NCBI RefSeq assembly: GCF_020564355.1
Contig: NZ_JAJCRR010000003.1
Span: 481,410 to 545,409, forward strand
Origin: Lachnospira pectinoschiza
GTDB taxonomy: Bacteria > Bacillota > Clostridia > Lachnospirales > Lachnospiraceae
Direction of reading: 5' to 3'
DNA: 64,000 nucleotides
Part shown: positions 17,360 through 26,698 of the stretch, piece by piece
How the letters are laid out: the number at the start of each line of letters is the position of its first letter
Position numbering within the stretch: the stretch's first letter is position 1
Program-made: the position numbers and the translations under genes
The notes under the pieces: model-generated
What the model saw: only the letters and a program-made list of their open reading frames with translations
What the model was told of the DNA's origin: nothing
The model's database searches: none

Positions 17360-18723
17360 AGAGAAGCAATACACTCAGCAGGATTTTTATGAGATATGTA
17401 CTGGTCATGCTTGGATCATTAGTTGGTTTGGTGATTGTTGCTTGGCTGCTGCTTTGCCTTTTGATTAGTGTGGGCTGCATCTATCCGGCGAATTATGCAG
17501 AGCAAAAGATTAATGAAGCATATGATACGATTCTACGTGCAGATAAAGTGACTGCTGAGATGATTCCCGCACTTTGTGATTATGTAATCTTTTCAGAGAA
17601 TGGAGAGAAAATAGGTGGAGATCTGTCAGAACAATACGAACAGATAGCATGGAATGCTGCAAAGTACGGAAACGCATCCGGGAAATATTTTTATAAAGTA
17701 ATTGTAAGGGAAAATGAATATGTTGTATTGCAATATTGCCTGACACCTCAATATCATTCAGCTTTTTTGAGGGAGCATTTTATAGGACCTCAGAATGTGA
17801 TGAGTATTATGTCTGTGATTGGAGCAGTAGCGATTATCATCATTCCGTCCATACGTTTTGGAAAAAGAATCAAAAAGCAGATGCAGCCTGTATTAGACGC
17901 AATCAGACAAATAAAGGATCAAAATCTGGAATATGAGACATCCTGTTCCGGTATCAAAGAGTTTGATGACTGTTTATCGGCAATCGATGATATGCGAGAT
18001 GCATTGCGAGAATCTTTAGAAAAGCAGTGGAAAACAGAGCAGGAAAAGAAACAACAGATGTCTGCTTTGGCGCATGATATTAAAACACCTCTTACGATTG
18101 TACGGGGAAATGCAGAACTACTTTCAGAGACTGAACTGACCACAGAACAGAAGAATAATATCACTTATGTTTTGAACGGCACAACACAGATACAAAGTTA
18201 TGTAAAACAGTTGATAGATGTCACAAAATCATGGAATTGCAGTGATGTTACCTATACAACGGTGAGGTTAGAAGATTTTTTCGCAGATATAAAGGAACAG
18301 GCGCTCGGACTGGCAGAAATCTATCACCAGAAGATAGATTGGAAGGCGGAACAAAGTGATAAAAAGGTAACGATTGCTTATGATCCAATGTTCCGAGCCG
18401 TAATGAATGTAATTCAGAATGCAGTGGAGCATACAAAAGAAAATGGAATCATTTATATTGACGCAAAGGAGCAGGATGGCCGGCTGACATTCATTGTGGA
18501 GGATAGCGGATCAGGATTTACAAAAGAAGCATTATTGCATGGCACAGAGCAGTTTTTTATGGATGACACAAGTAGAAATGGCGAAGCCCATTATGGGATG
18601 GGACTATTTTTTGCAAAAACTGTGGCTGAAAAATATGGCGGAGGGATTAAACTTTCAAGTTCTGAAAATACAGGTGGGGCGAGGGTAGAAATATTTTTCC
18701 TGAGTAGTCAAGAAACAAGCTAA
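17347..18723 (+). CDS. Sensor histidine kinase of the exporter locus
   Basis: 458 residues. Transmembrane segments near 15-42 and 150-172 enclose an extracellular sensor of ~105 residues; HAMP follows. H box ALAHDIKTPLTIV (~240), N box NVIQNAVEHT, G boxes VEDSGSGF and GMGLFFAKTVAEKYGG are all intact. A full extracellular domain argues for direct ligand sensing rather than the bacitracin-type short-loop kinases. Confidence 0.9.
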   Translation: MGRVKRSNTLSRIFMRYVLVMLGSLVGLVIVAWLLLCLLISVGCIYPANYAEQKINEAYDTILRADKVTAEMIPALCDYVIFSENGEKIGGDLSEQYEQIAWNAAKYGNASGKYFYKVIVRENEYVVLQYCLTPQYHSAFLREHFIGPQNVMSIMSVIGAVAIIIIPSIRFGKRIKKQMQPVLDAIRQIKDQNLEYETSCSGIKEFDDCLSAIDDMRDALRESLEKQWKTEQEKKQQMSALAHDIKTPLTIVRGNAELLSETELTTEQKNNITYVLNGTTQIQSYVKQLIDVTKSWNCSDVTYTTVRLEDFFADIKEQALGLAEIYHQKIDWKAEQSDKKVTIAYDPMFRAVMNVIQNAVEHTKENGIIYIDAKEQDGRLTFIVEDSGSGFTKEALLHGTEQFFMDDTSRNGEAHYGMGLFFAKTVAEKYGGGIKLSSSENTGGARVEIFFLSSQETS

Positions 18724-18847
18724 ATAGACCGCAATTAAGCTATGTAAAAGAAATTTTACATGCATTTATCTAATATGTAAAAGCCTTTTGATATACATTA
18801 CTACTACGTTTGCTGTAATCTCATGGAAGAAGGAGGCATACAGAATT

Positions 18848-19921
18848 ATGATAGCTGATTTTGCATTTATGCCAAATAAACTTGACCTTATCAGAGATAT
18901 TGCATTAGGGACAGATAATGCAGAAAGAAAGGCATATTCCAACAATAAGTATGGTCTTGTGGAGTACTCAATCAGAAGCGGATATGTGAAGATCAGCTAT
19001 AAGAACAGGAATGGTGTGCGTAAGGAAGGTGCACTCGATTGGCGTGAGTTATATGAAATCTTATCTTATATGGTAAAACAGCCATTTTACTGCGGAGAAG
19101 ACCAGAAGAAGTATTATCAGGAGACAAAGCAGAAGGCTGACAGGGATAAGATGAATCCGGTCCATAAGAGATTCTTTGATATCGAGGATAGTGTAAAAGC
19201 CAATCGTCTTGAAACCAGGGAAAGAGCAATAGCGAATGGCTGGAATACCAAGATTGATGAGAATGGACATGTGGTTTCAGATGATACAGTACAGAAAAAA
19301 CACAACTTCCATTACAACCTCTGGGAAATGGAAAAAGGTGGAGCTAAGACCAGATACCAGTGGAATATGGATGCAATCCGCACTCTAAAGCAGATTGAAT
19401 CAGAAAACAGGCTTGCCACACCGGAGGAACAGAAAATTCTGTCGAAGTTTGTCGGGTGGGGCGGACTGTCACAGGCATTTGACGAGGAAAACGCAGGCTG
19501 GAGCAAAGAATATGCAGAACTGAAAGAACTTTTATCTGATGAGGAATACAGTGCTGCAAGGGCAACAGTAAACAATGGAACACATTTTACAGAAATGGAT
19601 AAAGTACTTGTTCAGATGGAAAATGATTATGCCAATCAGGAGAAGTGGCAGAGCTACGCAGAGAATAATGACAGGGCAACCTTTATGTTGTTGTTTGAAA
19701 AGGATTTTCCGAATATGGCAGCAGACAGATATGAGCAGAATGCCCAGTTTTTCAGAAAACTATTTGATGATCCGGATATGATGAAACAGGTAATGGAAAC
19801 GGTAGGTTCTGTACTGTATGAGAGATTGAAGAAGAAATATATCTTTGATCCAAAGTCTGGCGTAATTGAAGAGGCGACACCAGAGACTTATGTGGAAGAT
19901 ACATATTTGACGGAAAAATAA
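18848..19921 (+). pseudogene. Conjugative-element methylase/helicase with large internal deletion
   Basis: 357 residues. The first ~240 residues, including TRYQWNMDAIRTLKQIESE...KFVGWGGLSQAFDEEN and SARATVNNGTHFT, match the start of the very large DNA methylase/SNF2 helicase of Tn1549-type elements. The protein then jumps to a tail (EMDKVLVQMENDYANQEKWQ...VLYERLK) without the methylase catalytic and helicase motifs. The frame is intact, so a shortened protein could be made. It is a relic of a conjugative element, perhaps the one that brought in the exporter locus. Confidence 0.65.
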
Positions 19922-19944
19922 AGTGTAGTAGTTGAGGAATTGCT

Positions 19945-20097
19945 ATGGGGAAACTAGATGTTATTGAGCGAGCTGCAAATAGGCTTCTGCAACATAATGT
20001 TGCAGAGGCAAGAATAGCGATAGAATTGATGCAGGAAAGTCATGACCAAAGAGTGCTGATCAAATCATATTTAGTTCCTATTTTTATATCATTTTAG
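19945..20097 (+). CDS. Small hypothetical protein
   Basis: 50 codons behind GAGGAA. The N-terminal half (MGKLDVIERAANRLLQHNVAEARIAIELM) is a plausible amphipathic helix; the tail looks random, so this may be the stub of a larger element gene. Confidence 0.35.
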   Translation: MGKLDVIERAANRLLQHNVAEARIAIELMQESHDQRVLIKSYLVPIFISF

Positions 20098-20589
20098 CGG
20101 TAAAGATATTTACTCGATATTATCCACAATAACAAAATGCAGCATAGATGATTTTTGACTTCATATTGCTTCGATAGAAGAAGTAGCAGGTTTAGAGAAG
20201 ATAATCGCAGAAAGCAAGTAGATCGTCGCTACTAATCTTGTGTTTCTCTTTATTAAGACTCTCAGAAATTTCATATATGACACAAAGAACCACCAAGATC
20301 AAGGCAGAAAGGTGGTTCTTATATTTTGCAGTGAATGAATCAATTATTTTGTGATGATATCACAGAAAATAATTTACCTTTTGCTTAGCTGTCATTAAGA
20401 AGAATAAAAAAATACAACACGAAAGGATGTGTCAAGGTAATGCCAGAATTATCGTGATACATCCTTTTGTATTTGGAATGATTATTTTTCTTTCCCTACT
20501 TGTCGAAAATAATGGATGGAATGTATAATATTGTTAATGATCCAGAGATATTTATTTTGGAAACAGCTTAATCAATTTGGAGGTATAAA
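20098..20589. other. Gene-free region with two strong hairpins
   Basis: No gene supported. Besides the perfect 10-bp repeat at 20285-20320, AAAGGATGTGTC (near 20422) can pair imperfectly with TGATACATCCTTT (near 20455). It ends with the ribosome site of the next gene. Confidence 0.4.
20285..20325. terminator. Perfect 10-bp inverted repeat, probable terminator
   Basis: AAGAACCACC (20285-20294) and GGTGGTTCTT (20311-20320) with 16-nt loop, followed by a weak T-rich stretch (ATATTTTG). Confidence 0.55.
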
Positions 20590-20799
20590 ATGAAAGCACA
20601 TAAATATTGGTCAATCGGAGCAATAGTTACAATGGTTGGAACTTTTTATACAGGATATAAAGGGTTAAAAGCAGCACACAAATACTTTGCATTTGGCTCT
20701 CTGATATGCATGATTATGGCAGTCTATTCTGGTCATAAAATGATTTCAGGTAATAAAAGAACAAGAAAACAGGTGGAAAATACAAAAGCGGAGGAATAG
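20590..20799 (+). CDS. Small two-helix membrane protein
   Basis: 69 residues behind GGAGG. Two hydrophobic helices (about 9-24 and 34-50) and a charged tail; repeated GHK/AHKYxxxG motifs suggest duplication of one helix unit. Family not certain (possibly DUF6219). It ends 3 nt before the peroxiredoxin start, so it belongs to the oxidative-stress operon. Confidence 0.6.
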   Translation: MKAHKYWSIGAIVTMVGTFYTGYKGLKAAHKYFAFGSLICMIMAVYSGHKMISGNKRTRKQVENTKAEE

Positions 20800-20802
20800 T
20801 AA

Positions 20803-21258
20803 ATGTTAGAGTTAGGAATAAAAGCACCGGACTTTGAATTGCCGGATCAGAATGGAGAAATGCATAAATTAAGCGATTATGCAGGAAAAAAAGTAATCTT
20901 ATATTTTTATCCAAAGGATAATACACCAGGATGTACGAAGCAGGCATGTGGCTTTTCTGAGCGTTATCCACAGTTTACTGAGAAGGGAGCTGTTATTCTC
21001 GGAGTAAGCAAGGACTCTGTAGCGTCTCACAAGAGATTTGAAGAAAAATACGGACTGGCATTTACGCTATTAGCAGATCCGGAGCGTAAAGTTATTGAAG
21101 CATATGATGTCTGGAAAGAAAAGAAAAATTATGGAAAAGTATCTATGGGTGTAGTAAGAACTACATATCTTATTGATGAGCAGGGAATCATTATAAAGGC
21201 AAATGATAAAGTCAAGGCGGCAGATGATCCTGAAAATATGCTTAAGGAATTGGCATAA
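20803..21258 (+). CDS. bcp: Thioredoxin-dependent thiol peroxidase (Bcp/PrxQ)
   Basis: 151 residues. FYPKDNTPGCTKQACGFSE carries the peroxidatic Cys in PxxxTxxC context and a second Cys five residues later, as in Bcp. It reduces hydrogen peroxide and organic hydroperoxides in the cytosol using thioredoxin. The stop overlaps the yaaA start (TAATG). Confidence 0.92.
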   Translation: MLELGIKAPDFELPDQNGEMHKLSDYAGKKVILYFYPKDNTPGCTKQACGFSERYPQFTEKGAVILGVSKDSVASHKRFEEKYGLAFTLLADPERKVIEAYDVWKEKKNYGKVSMGVVRTTYLIDEQGIIIKANDKVKAADDPENMLKELA

Positions 21259-22007
21259 TGAAGATTATTTTATCACCTGCAAAAAAGATGATTGTAGATA
21301 CCGATAACTTAGCACCGGTTGAACTGCCTGTCTATATTGATAAGACAGCAGAAGTATTAAACTGGATGAAAAGCAAATCAAAAGAAGAACTGAAAGCTAT
21401 CTGGAAATGTAATGACAAGATTGCAGAGCAGAACTTTAACAGATTGGAAAATATGGATCTTTATAACAGGCTTACTCCGGCTGTTTTAGCATATGATGGG
21501 ATTGCATTTCAATATATGGCACCATCTGTGTTTGAAATCCAGCAGTTTGAGTATTTGCAAAATCATTTAAGAATCTTGTCTGCGTTTTATGGCATTTTAA
21601 AACCAATGGATGGTGTGACTCCTTATCGTCTTGAAATGCAGGCAAAGGTTGGAATTGGAGATGCAAAAAATCTGTATGAGTACTGGGGAGAATTGTTATA
21701 CCGCTCAGTAATCGATGACAGTAGGATTATCATTAATCTTGCATCAAAAGAATACTCAAAATGTATAGAAAAGTATCTGACACCACAGGACAGATATATT
21801 ACGATTGTATTTTGTGAGTTATCCGGAGATAAATTGGTAACAAAAGGTACCTATGCCAAGATGGCTCGTGGTGAAATGGTCAGATTCATAGCGGAAAATA
21901 ATATTGAAAATCCGGTGGAGATTCAGAAATTTGACAGACTCGGATATTCGTTTAGGTCTGATTTATCTTCAGATTCAGAATATGTATTTGAACGCAAAAT
22001 AAAATAG
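21258..22007 (+). CDS. yaaA: Peroxide stress protein YaaA
   Basis: 249 residues. N-terminal MKIILSPAKKM, LAYDGIAFQYM and ILSAFYGILKPMDGVTPYRLEM are the DUF328/YaaA signatures. YaaA lowers free intracellular iron during peroxide stress in E. coli. Coupled to bcp by TAATG and followed by the Fur/PerR unit. Confidence 0.92.
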   Translation: MKIILSPAKKMIVDTDNLAPVELPVYIDKTAEVLNWMKSKSKEELKAIWKCNDKIAEQNFNRLENMDLYNRLTPAVLAYDGIAFQYMAPSVFEIQQFEYLQNHLRILSAFYGILKPMDGVTPYRLEMQAKVGIGDAKNLYEYWGELLYRSVIDDSRIIINLASKEYSKCIEKYLTPQDRYITIVFCELSGDKLVTKGTYAKMARGEMVRFIAENNIENPVEIQKFDRLGYSFRSDLSSDSEYVFERKIK

Positions 22008-22041
22008 TTATTCAGGTAAAATATGCTCAGTTTGGCAGCTT

Positions 22042-22127
22042 TTATAATAATGAGAATTATTACTATTTTTATTGACAATAGGATGATAGTGGTATATAAT
22101 CCTTATTAAGAACTAATCCTAATAAGG
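22042..22127 (+). promoter_or_regulatory. Promoter and operators of the perR/rubrerythrin unit
   Basis: Consensus -35 TTGACA (22072-22077) and -10 TATAAT (22095-22100) with 17-bp spacer. Upstream, AATAAT-GAGA-ATTATT (within 22046-22061) resembles Fur/PerR boxes. Downstream, CCTTATTA (22101-22108) and TAATAAGG (22120-22127) form an 8-bp inverted repeat between the -10 and the ribosome site. Both are candidate binding sites for the encoded regulator; which one it uses is inference. Confidence 0.75.
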
Positions 22128-22134
22128 AGGATGA

Positions 22135-22542
22135 ATGACAAGTAGGAGAAATACCATTCAAAAAGATCTCGTAAGAAATACCGTATACGAAATGAGAAGA
22201 CACGTTACGGCAAATGAAGTGTATGAATTTATAAAAGAAGCATATCCATCAATTGGAAAAGGAACTGTATATAGAAATCTTGATATATTGGTAGAGGAAG
22301 GTGCATTAAGAAAGGTTGAAGTTCCGAATGGACCAAACCGATTTGATTTTACATTGAAAAATCATTACCATGTAAGATGTATAAAGTGCGGTGAAATTTT
22401 TGATGTGGATATGGATCAAATACCGGATTTGCTGGAAAGAATTCATAACACTCATGGAATTGAATTTGTGGATTACGATATTTCATTTAAAGGCATTTGC
22501 CCGAAATGCAGGGAGAAGGTAAAGGAGGAACAGCATGAATAG
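22135..22542 (+). CDS. perR: Fur-family peroxide regulator (PerR-like)
   Basis: 135 residues from ATG 22135; ATG 22131 runs into a stop. HTH at [12 protein letters not shown]...[14 protein letters not shown]; metal-binding HYHVRC, CxxC pairs (CIKCGE and CPKC) match the structural zinc site of Fur/PerR. Neighbouring genes are all peroxide or superoxide defence, which favours PerR over Fur. It overlaps the downstream gene by 8 nt. Confidence 0.85.
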   Translation: MTSRRNTIQKDLVRNTVYEMRRHVTANEVYEFIKEAYPSIGKGTVYRNLDILVEEGALRKVEVPNGPNRFDFTLKNHYHVRCIKCGEIFDVDMDQIPDLLERIHNTHGIEFVDYDISFKGICPKCREKVKEEQHE

Positions 22543-23716
22543 GAAAGCAATGTATAAGTTTAGTTATGGACTGTTTATATTGACCGCTAAAGAAGCAGAA
22601 AAAGATAACGGATGCATCATTAATACAGCCATTCAGGCAGCTTCGGAACCAAACCAGTTAAGTATCTGTGTAAATAAGGCAAATTATACGCATGATATGA
22701 TTCAAAGAACCGGAAAATTTACTGTATCAGTCTTAAGTCAGAAGGCACAATTTGAATTGTTCAAACATTTTGGCTTCCAATCAGGAAGAGATACCAATAA
22801 GTTTGAAGCATTTGAGCAGTGTGCCAGGGGCACGAATGGTATTTATTATATTACAGAAGGTACAAATGCATACATTTCTGTGACAGTTACTAAAACAGAG
22901 GACTTGGGTTCACATACGATGTTTATCGGTGAGATAACCGATATGGAAGTTTTAAGCAATGTTCCTTCAGTAACATATGATTATTATCAGAATAATATTA
23001 AGCCTAAGCCACAGGAGGTTGGAAAAACAGAGGATGGTCAGACAATATGGCGTTGCAGAATTTGCGGATATGAATATGTAGGCGAGGAATTACCGGATGA
23101 CTTTATATGTCCTTTGTGTAAGCACCCGGCATCAGATTTTGAAAAAGTAGTAAAGAAAACGGAGGTAAAAGAGATGGCAGAAAACAAATATGCAGGAACA
23201 CAGACAGAGAAGAATTTACAGGAGGCATTTGCAGGGGAATCACAGGCAAGAAATAAGTATACCTATTTTGCTTCTGTAGCGAAAAAGGAAGGTTACGAGC
23301 AGATGTCAGCATTGTTTTTAAAGACTGCAGATAATGAGAAAGAACATGCAAAGATGTGGTTCAAGGAATTAGCAGGAATTGGTGATACAAAGGAAAACCT
23401 GGCGGCAGCGGCAGAAGGCGAAAATTATGAGTGGACAGATATGTATGATGGCTTTGCTAAAACAGCTGAGGAAGAAGGATTCCCTGAGCTTGCAGCAAAA
23501 TTCAGGGCAGTAGGTGAGATTGAGAAGCACCATGAGGAAAGATATCGTGCACTTCTTAAGAATATTGAAACTGCACAGGTATTTGAAAAGAGCGAAGTTA
23601 AGGTATGGGAATGCCGTAACTGCGGACATATTGTGGTAGGAACTAAGGCACCTGAAGTATGTCCGGTATGTAATCATCCACAGAGCTATTTTGAAGTACA
23701 TGAAGAGAATTATTAA
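22535..23716 (+). CDS. Flavin reductase-rubredoxin-rubrerythrin fusion (NADH peroxidase)
   Basis: 393 residues in three modules. 1-160: FMN-binding flavin reductase of the high-molecular-weight rubredoxin (Hrb) type. 165-205: rubredoxin with CRICGYEY...CPLC. 213-350: rubrerythrin diiron helix bundle ([38 protein letters not shown]), then a second rubredoxin-like CRNCGH...CPVC. It could carry electrons from NAD(P)H to peroxide in one chain. An in-frame ATG at 23174 has its own GGAGG 8 nt upstream, so free rubrerythrin (~180 residues) may also be made. Confidence 0.9.
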   Translation: MNRKAMYKFSYGLFILTAKEAEKDNGCIINTAIQAASEPNQLSICVNKANYTHDMIQRTGKFTVSVLSQKAQFELFKHFGFQSGRDTNKFEAFEQCARGTNGIYYITEGTNAYISVTVTKTEDLGSHTMFIGEITDMEVLSNVPSVTYDYYQNNIKPKPQEVGKTEDGQTIWRCRICGYEYVGEELPDDFICPLCKHPASDFEKVVKKTEVKEMAENKYAGTQTEKNLQEAFAGESQARNKYTYFASVAKKEGYEQMSALFLKTADNEKEHAKMWFKELAGIGDTKENLAAAAEGENYEWTDMYDGFAKTAEEEGFPELAAKFRAVGEIEKHHEERYRALLKNIETAQVFEKSEVKVWECRNCGHIVVGTKAPEVCPVCNHPQSYFEVHEENY

Positions 23717-23728
23717 GGAGATGAGATT

Positions 23729-24688
23729 ATTACGAAGAAGAAAGTTATTAATTCAAAAAAAGCAGTAATGATAGGCTGTGGCTTTGTTGGTTCTGCATCG
23801 GTATTTGCTCTGATGCAGGGTGGCTTGTTTACAGAGATTGTCCTTATCGATGCAGATAAGAACAAGGCAGAAGGAGAAGCGATGGATATCAGTCATGGTA
23901 TTCCGTTTGCGAGTCCGATGAAAATATATGCCGGAGATTATGATGATGTGGCTGATGCTGCAATTGTTGTCATATCTGCCGGAGCGGGACAGAAACCGGG
24001 AGAGACAAGGCTTGATCTCGTAAATAAAAATGTAGCAATATTTAAGTCAATCATTCCTGAAATAGCAAAGAGAAATTTTGCAGGTATCATGCTTGTAGTT
24101 GCGAATCCGGTAGATATCCTGACTCAGGTAGCCATAAAGTTATCAGGACTTCCAGAAAACAGGGTTATTGGATCGGGTACTGTGTTAGATAGTGCCAGAT
24201 TAAGATATAAGCTTGGTGAGCATTTATCTGTGGACAGCAGGAGTGTTCATGCATTTATAGTAGGTGAGCATGGAGACAGCGAAGTTGTGGCATGGTCATC
24301 AGCCAATGTATCTGGTGTTCCATTAAGTGAAATATGTGAAATGCGTGGACATTACAAGCACAAGGAAAACACGGCAGAAATAGCTGCAGCAGTCAAGAAC
24401 AGTGCTTATGAGATTATAAACAAAAAGCACGCTACATATTATGGAATTGCAATGTCTGTAAAAAGAATCTGCGAAGTGATTATGAGAGATGAAAAATCAA
24501 TACTTCCTGTATCACACATGATTCATGGAGTATATGATATTGACGGAGTATCGTTAAGTATGCCAGCTATTGTAGGTGCAGATGGTATTGAGTCTGATAT
24601 ACCTATTAATTTAAGTGGCGAGGAAGCGTTAAAGCTTAAGGAATCTGCAGATTCATTGAAAAAGATTATGGAGACAATTGAATTATAA
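23729..24688 (+). CDS. ldh: L-lactate dehydrogenase
   Basis: About 319 residues from an ATT codon 8 nt after AAGGAG; the first ATG (23768) falls inside the nucleotide-binding motif's lead strand (VMIGCGFVGSASVFALM) and would remove the usual N-terminal strand. NAD motif GCGFVG, active site GEHGDSE with catalytic His, and DSARLRY confirm LDH. It converts pyruvate to lactate with NADH. Its place between rubrerythrin and desulfoferrodoxin suggests a role in NADH balance under oxidative stress. Confidence 0.9.
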   Translation: MTKKKVINSKKAVMIGCGFVGSASVFALMQGGLFTEIVLIDADKNKAEGEAMDISHGIPFASPMKIYAGDYDDVADAAIVVISAGAGQKPGETRLDLVNKNVAIFKSIIPEIAKRNFAGIMLVVANPVDILTQVAIKLSGLPENRVIGSGTVLDSARLRYKLGEHLSVDSRSVHAFIVGEHGDSEVVAWSSANVSGVPLSEICEMRGHYKHKENTAEIAAAVKNSAYEIINKKHATYYGIAMSVKRICEVIMRDEKSILPVSHMIHGVYDIDGVSLSMPAIVGADGIESDIPINLSGEEALKLKESADSLKKIMETIEL

Positions 24689-24715
24689 ATTTTACACATG
24701 GAAGGAGAAAAAGGC

Positions 24716-25090
24716 ATGGAAGTAAGATATTATGTTTGTAAGCATTGTGGAAACATTGTTGAAAAGGTAAAGGATAAGGGTGTACCTGTAATTTGTTGCG
24801 GAGAACCTATGCAGGAATTAAAAGCCGGAGTGACAGATGCTGCTGTCGAGAAGCATGTACCTGTATATACGATAGAAGGCAGTCATGTTCATGTCGTGGT
24901 CGGAGAGACAAAACATCCAATGCTTGAAGAGCATTTCATTGAGTGGATTACATTAAATACAAACCAGGGAATATACAGAAAACAGTTAAATCCAGGGCAG
25001 GAGCCGGTAGCAGATTTTTGTCTTTGCGATGGTGAACAGGTAGAAGAAGTATATGCATATTGTAATCTGCATGGATTATGGAAATGCTAA
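24716..25090 (+). CDS. dfx: Desulfoferrodoxin (superoxide reductase)
   Basis: 124 residues from ATG 24716, with AAGGAG about 11 nt before. N-terminal desulforedoxin Cys4 site (YVCKHCG...ICCGEPM) plus the SOR domain: EGSHVHVVVGETKHPM, EHFIEWI and CNLHGLW supply the His4Cys iron ligands. It reduces superoxide to peroxide, which rubrerythrin and Bcp then remove; the rubredoxin downstream is its likely donor. Confidence 0.93.
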   Translation: MEVRYYVCKHCGNIVEKVKDKGVPVICCGEPMQELKAGVTDAAVEKHVPVYTIEGSHVHVVVGETKHPMLEEHFIEWITLNTNQGIYRKQLNPGQEPVADFCLCDGEQVEEVYAYCNLHGLWKC

Positions 25091-25180
25091 AAGCATTTAT
25101 ACATATTAAGGTTACAGAACAACACAAATATAACAGTAATATAGGCTGTGTATTAATATATTTACAAGGAGGAACAACGA

Positions 25181-25336
25181 ATGAAATACGTATGTGATGT
25201 TTGCGGATGGGAATACGATGAGGAGAAGGGCTATCCAGAAGGTGGTATTGCACCTGGTACAAAGTGGGAGGATATTCCAGAAGATTTTGAATGTCCGTTA
25301 TGCTTTGTAGGAAAAGACCAGTTCTCAGAAGAATAA
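25181..25336 (+). CDS. rd: Rubredoxin
   Basis: 51 residues behind AAGGAGG. MKYVCDVCGWEYDEEKG...GTKWEDIPEDFECPLC has both CxxCG/CPLC iron-binding pairs. A small electron carrier for superoxide reductase and rubrerythrin. The stop is immediately followed by the ATG of the HD-GYP gene. Confidence 0.95.
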   Translation: MKYVCDVCGWEYDEEKGYPEGGIAPGTKWEDIPEDFECPLCFVGKDQFSEE

Positions 25337-26593
25337 ATGTATTATGATAGGATTATACCAATGAAAGAAGAACTAAGTATAGATATCATCGGACTTGCAG
25401 GAGCCTGTTCTTATGCTTTGGACTGTATAGAAGCAGAGTTGGTAAATATCAAAAACAAACATGGAAAAAGAGTGGCTTATATAAGTATATGCATGGCTGA
25501 ATATTGGAAAATTGAAGGTGATGAATTACAAGATTTAGCCATGTGTGCTTTACTGCATGATAATGCTTTGACACAATATATTTCGGAAGAACTGAAAAAG
25601 GATTCCGTCATTAATTGTAAAAAAGATTTATCCGAGAAAAAAACAAATCTTCATTGTATTTATGGTGAAAAAAATATTACTAAAATTCCATTTAAAACAG
25701 ATGTGTCAAATGTGATTTTATATCATCATGAACATGCCGATGGAACTGGTCCTTTTCAAAAAAAGTGGAATGAAATTCCATTGTTTGCAAGGATTATTCA
25801 TCTTGCAGATACCATTGATATTATAGGAAATAACCCGGGATCTGGAAATAACAGTTGGAATTTTATATGTCAGTACCTTTTAAAAAATAGGGATGGATTA
25901 TTCGATTCAGAATGTGTGAATGCCTTTTTTCATGCATTCACACATTCTGAATCTTTTATATGTTTAAGTGATAATTCTTTTGAAATGAAGCTATGGGAGA
26001 TTATCCCAAGACAAAAACAGGTTTTTGATTGGAAAACGTGTAAAAATGTCGCAGATTTTTTTGCAAAGATTGTAGATTATAAATCTTCTTTTACAAGCAG
26101 ACATTCTATAGGAGTGGCTGAAAAAGCAGCTTTTTTTGCTCAATATATCGGATATGATTCTATTAATGTGCAAAAAATTTATCTGGCTGGTGCACTGCAT
26201 GATATTGGGAAGATGGCAGTAGGCAATGAAATTTTGGAAAAACCGGATAAGCTTACGGATGATGAATTTTCAAAAATGAAGAATCATGCTGGCTATACAT
26301 ACCTTATATTATCAGAGGTTAATGATTTTGAAGAAATACGAGACTGGGCAGCTTTCCATCATGAAAAATTAAATGGAAAAGGGTATCCTTTTGGAAAAAC
26401 CGCAGCTGAATTAAATGAGCCGGAACGTATTATGGCATGTATTGATATTTATCAGGCATTAACCGAGGACAGACCATATAAGAAAGGTTTATCGCACGAA
26501 AAAACGTGTGAGATGCTCGATGACATGGCGCAGAAAGGTTTTGTTGATTCTGATATTTCCAAGAAAATTAGGGAATGTTTTGGTGGAATCTAA
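25337..26593 (+). CDS. HD-GYP domain protein (probable cyclic-di-nucleotide phosphodiesterase)
   Basis: 418 residues. The N-terminal half resembles a degenerate HD domain (LLHDNA, YHHEHADGTGP). The C-terminal half is a full HD-GYP: RHSIGVAEKAAFFA, GALHDIGKMAV, HHEKLNGKGYP and DIYQALTEDRPY. HD-GYP enzymes hydrolyse c-di-GMP or related dinucleotides. Tandem HD arrangement with no receiver domain. It starts directly at the rubredoxin stop, so it is co-transcribed with the superoxide genes, which ties signalling to oxidative stress. Confidence 0.85.
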   Translation: MYYDRIIPMKEELSIDIIGLAGACSYALDCIEAELVNIKNKHGKRVAYISICMAEYWKIEGDELQDLAMCALLHDNALTQYISEELKKDSVINCKKDLSEKKTNLHCIYGEKNITKIPFKTDVSNVILYHHEHADGTGPFQKKWNEIPLFARIIHLADTIDIIGNNPGSGNNSWNFICQYLLKNRDGLFDSECVNAFFHAFTHSESFICLSDNSFEMKLWEIIPRQKQVFDWKTCKNVADFFAKIVDYKSSFTSRHSIGVAEKAAFFAQYIGYDSINVQKIYLAGALHDIGKMAVGNEILEKPDKLTDDEFSKMKNHAGYTYLILSEVNDFEEIRDWAAFHHEKLNGKGYPFGKTAAELNEPERIMACIDIYQALTEDRPYKKGLSHEKTCEMLDDMAQKGFVDSDISKKIRECFGGI

Positions 26594-26698
26594 CATTAAA
26601 ACGAGAAAATATAGGAAATTCATGAGAAATGCATTTGCCTATTATGAATAGTATTGAACAGGTTCATAAAACAAATAAAATGAAAGTAGGATTAATTT

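Noticed and set aside
18742..18761. ATGTAAAA-GAAA-TTTTACAT as terminator of the kinase operon
   Set aside because: Only A/T-rich pairing and no T run; too weak to list as a terminator.
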